From Amanita rubescens (taxonomy: Eukaryota; Basidiomycota; Agaricomycetes; Agaricales; Amanitaceae), in the NCBI GenBank assembly GCA_015039365.1, contig WION01000118.1:62001-126000 (forward strand): a stretch of 64,000 nucleotides of DNA. Direction: 5' to 3'. The translations under genes were made by a program, and so were the position numbers. Under the pieces are notes generated by a model. The model was not told the origin of the DNA. It searched no databases and worked only from the letters and a program-made list of their open reading frames with translations. Positions 54,801 to 63,251 of the stretch are shown here, in pieces. Every line of letters begins with the position of its first letter. The first letter of the stretch is position 1.

Positions 54801-56045
54801 CTGAGGAATAATTCAGATATCGAACTAATGCTTAATTTTGTTCTTGACGTATGTATATTTTCGCTCAGTCAGTTTAATGTCTTACGTCCTTTAGCTACTC
54901 CTCAATGGCAGGCTGATAGATTTAGGGATTCGGGATGCAAATAGGAAAGCTAGGAGACTAATGTTCCACTTGATATCCAAATCAAATGCCATACCACGGT
55001 CTCTATTCATTACTGACGTCACGATTGAGACACATCTTGGCCCGATCGGCAGCGGAGGATTTGGACGTGTTTTCAAAGGCGAATACAAAGGGCAGCAGGT
55101 AGCAGTTAAAGTGGTGGACAAGGGCCGTAATGACGTTCGTGCAGTGCCATTTTTTCTCCCTTGTAATACTAATTGCTTTGGTAAGAATTCGCTCATCAAA
55201 GACTTCTGCCAGGAAGCCTTGACGTGGCGATCGCTTTCGCATCGCTTTATTCTTCCTTTATTGGGAATATATAAATATGAATCACAGTTATGCCTCGTAT
55301 CACCGTTCATGGCAAACGGAACATTAATTCAATGGAGAAAGGAACGTACGCCAGCCGTAGCTGAGGTTCGAAGGCTGGTGAGACTATAGTATTGTCAGAA
55401 CGATGAAACCAATTCACCAACGTTGCTTAGATGCTAGAGGTAGCTGAGGGCATTCAACATCTTCACGCGGAAGGAATTGTTCATGGCGATTTACACGGAG
55501 TGCGTCTTTCGACAACGAATTTCCCCACTGCTCACGTCATTTCCCACTAGGGAAATGTCCTCCTTGATTCCGAATTTCAATCCAAAATCACTGACTTTGG
55601 ATTAACGCGTCATTCTGATGCCACTGTCTTAGCGTCCACCACGGCGCTTTGTCTCAGGTTCGCTGCCCCGGAACTGTTTGGCATGTGCACCACATGTGGG
55701 TCCAGATGCAATGACGAACATGATGCACAACATAGAAGTAAAACAATGAAAACAGACGTCTACGCTTTCGGTTGCCTTTATTATGCAGTGCGTTTCAAAT
55801 GTCTTGATTTATGCAGGGTACGAGCCTTGAATGGACAGATATTCTTTGGTACTACCCCTTTTCATGACAAAACCCAGTTCGAAATCGTGGGACTTTTCGT
55901 GGATGGAAGACGTCCAGATCGGTTGGATAGTCCAGAGATGGCGGATGAAATATGGAATCTTATCCAGAGCTGTTGGAAATCCAAACCCTCCGAACGCCCA
56001 ACAATGGATGAAATCCTTGAGACAATGAAGTTGTTTTCTTCATAG
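49719..56045 (+). CDS. G-domain protein with three C-terminal kinase modules, start codon lost
   Basis: The segment aligns with the gene at 41140, but the ATG is ACG here (position 49719, ACGAATTCTCCT against ATGGATCCCCCT). EECPR, FRILIVGR and SGVGKSSLINAIF (Walker A GRSGVGKS), HDSEGYEPGDEEKF and IIVVYTKFDLFM are intact. Helical exons end VVYLTLILQAVFIVSLQD. The frame then goes through phase-0 introns into three kinase modules (51853-53382, 53440-54652, 54705-56045). It may use another start or be silenced. The domain order matches the other multi-kinase genes with one extra kinase. Confidence 0.6.
51853..53382 (+). other. Kinase module 1, altered activation motif
   Basis: LSSNGLIVNQIILELTRRLF leads in. 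NIGGFGRV, VALK and HGDLRG are present. The metal-binding segment reads IAADVGLAQH instead of ITDFGLTRH. The Cys insert after APELF is replaced by an acidic stretch (ESNERNEDHEV). The C-lobe contains a duplicated ERPTM-type block (PFERPTMKE, PFESPTMQQ). Activity is doubtful. Confidence 0.55.
53440..54652 (+). other. Kinase module 2, VAIK lysine lost (pseudokinase?)
   Basis: LLRNGSLSNSNIQDASQKAR leads in. The Gly loop is replaced (ANKRGDSGRVYKG) and the VAIK lysine is Thr (VALTVLH). HGDLHG and IADFGLTWH are kept. The Cys insert is partly kept (DECGLYGCDGRC). Loss of the ATP-anchoring lysine predicts a pseudokinase. Confidence 0.6.
54705..56045 (+). other. Kinase module 3, canonical motifs
   Basis: FVPLGISMVQEDAVFHMSKL leads in. 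GSGGFGRV, VAVK, HRFILPLLGIYKYE, HGDLHG, an intron, NVLLDSEFQSKITDFGLTRH, APELFG, MCTTCGSRC and KTDVYAFGCLYYA follow, ending SERPTMDEILETMKLFSS-stop at 56045. All checked catalytic residues are present. Confidence 0.65.
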
Positions 56046-56249
56046 GGTGAACTTCCGGATTTGTTAAGATATTGCTCGCTATTTGAAAGATTGCCGTGCG
56101 GCGTGCGCATTTACTAGTAGCAGAATTGAGGTTATAGTAGTAGTGAACAATGTTTATGCACTTATGACTCGTACACTGACGGTTTCGGAGGCTTTGATTG
56201 CCAAACGTGTACAACGGCAATTCCGATTTTAATAATGGATCATGGCCCA

Positions 56250-57330
56250 TAGATGACGAAGAAAGACATACAATTTGACTTATCCACGAGGCTGACAGCC
56301 TGTCAAAATTTTGTATTCAAGATCGCAAACGCAAAGTGAGGACGCTGATGTTCAAACTGATAACCGAGAGTTTCGTGTATTCAAAGGCGAAAGGCGGTTG
56401 CGCTGAAATTGATGGACAAAGGCCTTAAAGATGTTACTGTTATGCTTTTCTTCTTTCACAATCCTGATTCATTCAACGTTAAGGGCAAGTTCAATCAAAA
56501 CCAAGACTTTGTTTTGGAAATCCTAGCGCGGAGATACCGTTTCGTTCTCCCTTTATTCGGAATATTTGTAGATAGAATGCGGCCATTTTTCGTGTCACCG
56601 TACATGAAAATGCCATTAACTCAGTGGCGAAGGGCACAAACGTGACGAGACGTTCTTGAGATACACAAGCTGGCTCGGCTCCGGCCCTCCTTAAAACAAT
56701 TAAAATGTGATCACTAACATTAACTAGGTGCAACTGGTGGCCGAGGGTGTTCGGTACATTCACTCAGAAGGAATTTTGCATGGCGATTTGCGCGGAGTGC
56801 ATAGTTTGATATCATATCTTGGTCATTATTTAAATCTTGACTTGCCAGGAAAATGACCTCCTCAACGCTAAGAACTACTGCCGAATCCCCGCTGATGCCG
56901 GCTTAGCCCAGCATTCGAACTTGCCATTGTTACGCTATCCGCTGCAGTGTTTTCGTTCAATTACGCTGCGCCTGACCTGTTTGTCATGCAGTTCGAGAAC
57001 GATGAACGCCATCAAGTCGATCATGAAGTTTGGCACGGAAGTAAGACGATGCAAACGGACATGTATGCTTTTGGTTGCCTTTACTATTCAGTACGTCCCA
57101 TGTGTTCCTCGATCATTTGACGATGACTTGGGCAAATATTCTTTAATACCATTCCTTTTGTGAAATGGATAGCAAATCATGCGGCTGGTCACGGCATGAG
57201 AACACCAAGGCCGAGGATGGGAAACGGTTTATGGAACCTCGTCCACCGATGCTAGAGTGCCAATCCTTTTGAGCGTCCCACAATGATGAATATAACCGAG
57301 AAATTGCCGACTGCGCTTGCTCACTGAGAT
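56250..57330 (+). pseudogene. Decayed kinase module
   Basis: This is a degraded copy of module 1 at 51.7-53.2 kb. It starts with the TKIDTQFDL-like segment joined directly to the CQN.F.I lead-in, skipping about 300 bp. It retains KAVALKLMDKGLKDV (partial), QVKFNQNQ..LEILARRYRFVLPLFGIF, GDLRG-like and TDMYAFGCLYYS-like scraps with frameshifts and stops. No functional product is expected. Confidence 0.75.
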
Positions 57331-57859
57331 GCGGCCGCCGCCTGGCCAATATTGATCTCTATGTTCAAGAGCGGTGTATAGACCCAATGCTAGCGTATCG
57401 AATGATGGAAGAACCATGTATCACCATGAAAAATGTAGCAGTATGGAACAGATTAGGTTTCTTGTCAAATTCAGTAAGAATTTGAAGTAGCGACTACTTT
57501 CAGTGACATCATATGTCATGTATGCGCACCTTGTGCCACCACGCCAAACCTCGTAGAATTGTTAGGCGCTATGGACCTATGCCTCGCCGCATGTACATGA
57601 CCCACGACCAAGCATTGAAGACATTGCTGAAGCGTTTTCGTAACGCAGATTATCAAGGTCACAAAACTGTGACCGTGACACTGACGAATGAACTTCCCAA
57701 CCATGCGGTTCGTACCAGTTCGTACCTGTGCAACTCTTGGCCAGCGCCTATCACAATCAGAATCGCGCAGCGTGAAAATGCAGAGCATTCTCAATATTTA
57801 TAAACCTGCTGGCACGCGTTCCTCACGCTCTCACTCTGTCCTAGGATTCCACTCCTACA
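57331..57859. other. Promoter region of second MLKL-like gene
   Basis: No gene recognised. Short open frames lack motifs. Confidence 0.35.
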
Positions 57860-59909
57860 ATGCGTCATTCCACTTTCCCTGCCGTTCTCTGTCCGGTGGT
57901 TCAGATCGCAACAGCCGCATCGCTGGTTCCAGGCTTGAGTCCTGCCGTAGGAGATCTCCTCGGCATCATCTTCAAGCTATGCGAAAGTGTCCCACAGAAC
58001 AGGCACGTTCTACCTTTCTTCACGCAGTATTTCCTTTCTAACTCGTCTACAGGAACGCTGCCAAGCGACTGGCTGAGAGATGCGTGCAACTGTGCCAACC
58101 GTTGAAGCAGTATGAACAGATGGATATCCCCCAGCGGATGGTTCGATACCGGGATAATGTGTACCAGTCAGTTGTCAAATCATCGGATAACGGATTCTGC
58201 TGATAATGTCTAGATGTCTTACACAGGTCAGAGATACAATGGAAAAATGGTCCCGGAAGAGCTGGTCCAATATGTTGGTTCATCACGGCGAATTTGAGGC
58301 TGAATTCAACTATTGCGACGAATGCATATCCAATTGCTTGACGATGTTCTCTGTAAGCGTCGATGGTTTAAAATGAGCGTATTTTGAACAATGATTAGGT
58401 TGGTGCCCAAATGGAAGGGTTGGTATACCAGAACGAAGGCGAAAAATGGAAGAGAAATTTTCAGGACGAAGACGAAAAGTGGAAGAGAAATCTCAAAGAG
58501 AGTTGGGACGCTGACCATGTAGACGTCATGAAACAGTTTTCGGCTGTAGACTTTAAGCAACGCGTCATGGATAGCAAGGTTACAGAATGCCATGATGATA
58601 TACGGGCCCTCCAAATGATGATGCAAAGAGTATGTTGGTTCCATAAGCAGAGGCATGGACTACTTGACAATTTGGAATTAGGGCTTAGCTGGACACAGAA
58701 TCGTATCAGAAGAGGAGCAAAAGCGTATGGCGACGAATTTATACGATTTGCTCCAGTTATCGAATCAGCTTCCACCCGATTGCCAACTGGATGGAATGGT
58801 CGAGTTGTCGCGTGACGTGCCCATCTCAAGTGGCCACGCCGATATGTGCAAAGGGAGATATCTCTACAGCAAAGATGTCCGAATCAAGGTCATTCGCTCT
58901 GCCAATCCAAAGGATCCTGATACCATCAAGGTACGTCCCCTTGGTACCGGATACCTTCGCCGTAACTGATGTGCTTTTAGAGGATCAAGCGCGAGGTCGA
59001 GATATGGGCAAAATTGCAAGAAATAGATCAAGGAATGCATGTTATGCCGTTTTATGGATTCTATACCCCAGACGGCCTTCGTCTGTAAGTGACTTTGACA
59101 ATACTCAGGCACTGTCATTGATGTTATCATGCCAGTGCCCTAGTTAGCCCATGGATGGAAAATGGTGATGCACTGGCGTATGTCAAGAAGAACAAGTGTG
59201 TTGACTACAAACAGCTGGTGCGTCCCTTTGTCCCATCTTCGCGTGCAAATCTTAATGACGCTATTACAGATCGTTGGAATTTCTCAGGGGATAAAAGTCC
59301 TTCACTCTATGGACCCGCCTATTATTCACGGAAACTTGAGAGCTGTTCGTGTCCTCTTTTCCTAACGATCTTTCCGAGTACTAATCCGTTCATAAGGAAA
59401 ATGTGCTTATTGGAGAGGAAGGTCAACCGCTGATCACAGACTTTGCGCTTGCCAAGGCACGTTACTTCAATTCTACAGTCATATCCATAGCTAAATCTTA
59501 CTATTATAGCTCGAAGGGAACTTGATCACTCAAACTAGCGGCGTATCAGATAGCTGTCGATGGAGCGCACCAGAGATGTTTGAAGATCAAGCTACTGTGT
59601 CATCCAAGGGCGACATTTACAGCTTTGGGATGACGATTTTGCAGGTTGGTCCCAACTTGGTTTTGTGCGTGGAAGCGGGGGTGCTGATTGTTGTTTATGT
59701 AGTTGTTTACGCAAGATAAACCGTATGCCAGTCGGAAAACTTTTCAGGTGTTCAGCAAAAAGGTAGCAGGTGCGCTTCCTGATCGTCCGCGAGATCCGGG
59801 TGTCATAAGGCGTGGGTTGGATGAAACGATGTGGAACTTTCTTTGTGCGTGCTGGTCTAGGGAGCCGGAGGATAGGCCTTCGATTGAGCAGATTATAATG
59901 CAATTTTGA
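57860..59909 (+). CDS. MLKL-like protein: helical N-terminus plus pseudokinase (copy 2)
   Basis: MRHSTFPAVLCPVVQIATAA is followed by LVPGLSPAVGDLLGIIFKLC and SVPQN. A GC-donor intron (GCACGT..TACAG) leads to RNAAKRLAERCVQLCQPLKQ, then VRDTMEKWSRKSWSNMLVHH, a charged coiled segment (NEGEKWKRNFQDEDEKWKRN) and VSEEEQKRMATNLYDLLQLS. The kinase-like part has VRIKVIRS, YGFYTPDGLRL, SPWMENGDALAYV, IHGNLRAEN (D to N), LITDFALAK (DFA), SKGDIYSFGMTIL and CACWSREPEDRPSIEQIIM ending at the TGA 59907-59909. The same residue losses as in copy 1 argue that the pseudokinase state is ancestral. All junctions keep the frame; the gene seems intact. Confidence 0.72.
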
Positions 59910-59921
59910 AAGGTATTTAGT

Positions 59922-61320
59922 ATGCTGCTTATTTACGAGGAATCAGTTGAACTGGTACCTTTGATATTCACATGTAAACACAAATTGTCCAGAATTTGGA
60001 GTGGCGACCATGTGTGGATTCATCGGTCCTCGTCACGGGCGCAAGGCTGAACACAGTTACGCTTGCGTGCCAGCACCACGCCACCTTGGTGAACATTTAT
60101 CTGCCCACCGACCGCGGACAAGTTCTAGCACTCTCCATCCCCTTCAGTGACATCGAGAGGCTCTCCGTCCGCCCTGTCAAATGGCTTCGATTTGTTACAT
60201 TCGCCATTTGTGGAGTTCGTACCATTATATTCATGAGAGTAATATCTGTCGCTTATCGCTAATATTTTGGTTTACGCCCCTATAGGGGATTATCATCTCA
60301 TCGACCACAAAGCAATGAACGATCAAATCACCTCCTCTGAGCAAACGACACGCTCTTCAAGTTTCCGCCGTGATGTCATGGCGCGCGATGGCCCTGTGTG
60401 CGTCTTCACAGGGTCTCATCCCGATGATTGCAATGCAGCACACCTACTCGCCAAAAGCAAGGGCGATGAGGTATGTATCCGTCGTCATTGTTCCGTGTTA
60501 CCACCTTGCTAAACGCCCTTCTAGTACATTGCGGTTGTTCTCCAAGATCGTCTCAATTCATACGACTCCGCGGCTCTAGAACCTAATAATCTAGGCATTA
60601 ACTCGGTCGAGAACGGGATGTTTTTGGCCAAGAATCTGCATTCGTCGTTCGTGCACGGGAGAAGGGCTTCTATAAAGGTACGTAAAGTAGACATAAGTTC
60701 CGAAAATTACTGAATCTGGTGATCTCTAGACGCCCAACTTTGCTTTGGACCCCGCCGACATCCCTAGGGTTGAGGCAGGTCCAATGCTGGCCAGTCGCAT
60801 CACATTGCATAATTTGGCACCAGACACTAGCTTCCATCCGATTCTGCAAGGTGACGCGCGCATCACCGGTACGGGCACATCACTGCCATCTACTGTCATC
60901 CTTGACTACATGTATGGTGTTGCTGCCTATCGGCGCTGGGGCAGTGGACAGGACATCGAGGAAGTGATGGAGCAACGTTTTTCCAAGCACTATAAATCTA
61001 TACCTATGCCACCAGCCTCTCCGTACTCAAGTGACAGCGATAGTTTTTCAGAACCTGATGATCCCAACGACGGCAATAGACGACCGAGAAGGAGAAATCA
61101 TAGCGCGAAATTGTCAGATGGAATGCTTCGTGCGATGGACAAGGTCCTTGCGCTCTCCATGTTGCTCAAGGGAACCACTCCTGAAATGATGGCCGCAGAA
61201 AGACAGAGGCGAGAGGAGGCGGAAGAGTTGTGTGCGAAGGAGGCTAGTCGAGTGAAAGTGCAGCAGTGGATGCAAAGCTCTCCGTGCGTTCTCTCTTACC
61301 TCCGGGCTATTTCCCACTAG
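59922..61320 (+). CDS. HNH endonuclease-domain protein
   Basis: The suggested start is MLLIYEESVEL (59922), then a 38-nt intron to NLEWRPCVDSSVLVTGARLN. Later exons give DYHLIDHKAMND, then RDGPVCVFTGSHPDDCNAAH with LLAKSKGDEYI, LGINSVENGMFLAKNLHSSF and HGRRASI. The H..N..H pattern (AHLL, SVENG, LHSSF) fits the fungal HNH_2-type nuclease domain, a betabetaalpha-metal fold that cuts nucleic acid. A conserved tail (LDYMYGVAAYRRWG) and a charged Arg-rich C-terminus follow, with the stop at 61320. It begins 12 nt after the MLKL-like stop. The start and first intron are the least certain parts. Confidence 0.75.
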
Positions 61321-61445
61321 AAGCTGATCTTAGGTCAAACGGAGATAACGTACTCTAGTCAAACGCAGCTAGTGGGCTATTTCTACTTGAAGCTGATCTT
61401 AAGTCAAACGGAAATAACGCTAGTACGCAAAAACGCAGCTATTAA
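61300..61445 (+). repeat. Imperfect tandem repeat (two ~70-bp units)
   Basis: The units share GGGCTATTTC, GAAGCTGATCTTAnGTCAAA, CGGAnATAACG and AAACGCAGCTA. The first unit overlaps the last codons of the HNH gene (AISH-stop), so the duplication spans the coding end and 3' flank. Confidence 0.75.
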
Positions 61446-61473
61446 GCATCACGAAAGTCTCCCACCCGAGAAG

Positions 61474-61947
61474 TTACCTATATACGTCCTCGTCATCGCT
61501 CTCTTCTTTATGCTTCTTTACGTTACCGCCACGCATGGCTGCCATCTGGCCGGCCAACGAATCTTCATCTGGGTCCGAGATCTCATCTTCCATCTCGTCG
61601 ACGGCAGATACAGGTGCTTCTTCTAATTTCATCTTATGAATGTCGTTAAATAAAAAGTCAAGACTTAAGTAACGACTCGGGGGGCTTACGGTGATATCTC
61701 GCGTCACGTCCCCACCCACAAAGGTGTCGCTGATGACGTACATTTTCCATGTGATTATGCCTACGTTGGGAGGACTTTGGAACTGAATCTTATATGCTCT
61801 GTAATCGTTGGAAATATAATCCTTCTGAGCGTCCGATAACGTGAATTGCGTCACTTCGCCATCCTGGTTCGCTATGTAGTTTGCTTGATTCTTTGTGCAC
61901 CTCCAATTTAAAGTAACCTTATGTTCTACTTCTGCTTCCCTTAGCAC
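61474..61947 (-). pseudogene. SEC63: SEC63 C-terminal fragment
   Basis: The frame reads AYKIQFQSPPNVGIITWKMY, VISDTFVGGDVTRDIT, an intron (GTAAGC..ATAAG), MKLEEAPVSAVDEMEDEISD and DEDSLAGQMAAMRGGNVKK, with an acidic end. This is the end of the Sec63 (Brl) domain and the acidic tail of the ER translocon subunit Sec63. The upstream DnaJ domain, transmembrane helices and most of the Sec63 domain are not found in the following 1.3 kb. It is therefore probably a truncated 3' remnant, although distant exons outside my recognition cannot be excluded. Confidence 0.65.
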
Positions 61948-62767
61948 ACTTGCACTGTGTAGTACTTTATATACGATGCATGTATCGATATCTTACCCGG
62001 ATCAAGCGGAATATTCTTTCTTCATAAGGAAGTGATAGGCGGCGATAGCACCCGGCATACGTCACGGTACACAGAAACCTCGCTACTGTGCCGTAGTGAA
62101 CGGCCTTTCTTCCTTCTTCCTCCACCCCTCAAAAGTCTGGTTCAAATACCTCAGCGCCCAGTCAACTCCCTTTTCTTCTCACTCACCGCTATCCAAACGG
62201 TATCGTTCTGCCATAGAGCCCCTGAACAAATTATGCGATCTCCCCCCTCCTCGGTCGACCTCACTGAACCCGTTGTCCACAACGTTGCTATCAAGCCTAC
62301 CACCCAGCCGCTCCACATGGTAATCCAGATGAAGTATTTTTGAACGGATATGCACAGACGGGCTGGTTTCCTCTGATGGCGTCACCGCGTCATCTAGACC
62401 TGCTACGCCCAAGACCCCTCTTCCTGTACTTATTACCTAGATTCCGGTTGAGTTGCTAACCCCGCAACTCCGCATGGATGAGCTGAAGACCAGAGGATTG
62501 GACTCCTTGAGTATAACACGAAGGTAAGTCTCGCGTCTACCAGATGGCGGCTCTATCGGCTCCTCGAAGCTCAAGTCGGCTTAGCCCCTCTGGACGTTAC
62601 TCCGGGATTTTGACCTAGTCCCAAACGATTGGCCTGCTAGACAACGATATCAGTCGTGTAGGTAATCCACGCTTTGTCTTGATCACTAACCGGAAGGGCG
62701 TCATTCTGAACCCACTACTTACGTAGCGGGAATCACCTCATCTCATCCCAACTACACACACCGCAAA
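61948..62767. other. No gene recognised
   Basis: Upstream exons of SEC63 would be expected here if that gene were complete, but none is readable. Open frames are short and without motifs. Confidence 0.4.
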
Positions 62768-63178
62768 TCATGATGATGGAACGTTATTGCTCTGTTTATC
62801 AATAATTTCGGATGTGGGAAGCTTGACGCCCTTAGTGAGTGTTCGCCGTATCTGACGTGTGACCCAGTCTCCTGCAGCTGGTTCAAGTGAACAATTACTT
62901 GTAGATAGCAGGCAGATCATCTTGTCGTTTCGTTTCAAGATCCAGGAAAGTCTTGAGCCGGTTTTGATTCCTTTTTCAGTGAGGCCCGAAGGTAAATAAG
63001 GAAGAGTGCAGTTACTGAATGGAACTAAATATAAGCACGACTCACTCTGACCGACAGGACCGACGCGCACAAAGAGCGGAATTGTGCCTGACATAGCAGA
63101 CACCGTGACACGATGCCTTGCCAAATTAGGCAGTTGGACCATATCATATTGTACTTCTCCTACTACAACTCCAGGCAC
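62768..63178 (-). CDS. Possible small gene or exon, unknown
   Basis: The 136-codon frame starts MPGVVVGEVQYDMVQLPNLA. A good donor (GTGAGT) follows FVRVGPVGQ, so the first 44 residues may be a real exon. I recognise no family. It starts 73 nt from the oppositely oriented G-domain gene, so the two may share a promoter. Confidence 0.25.
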   Translation of the reverse strand: MPGVVVGEVQYDMVQLPNLARHRVTVSAMSGTIPLFVRVGPVGQSESCLYLVPFSNCTLPYLPSGLTEKGIKTGSRLSWILKRNDKMICLLSTSNCSLEPAAGDWVTRQIRRTLTKGVKLPTSEIIDKQSNNVPSS

Positions 63179-63251
63179 TGACCTTCTTAGTTTATCAATT
63201 TCATGATTACAAATGCAACGCGAGCGCTAAACTTCTTTCTCACCAACCAAC

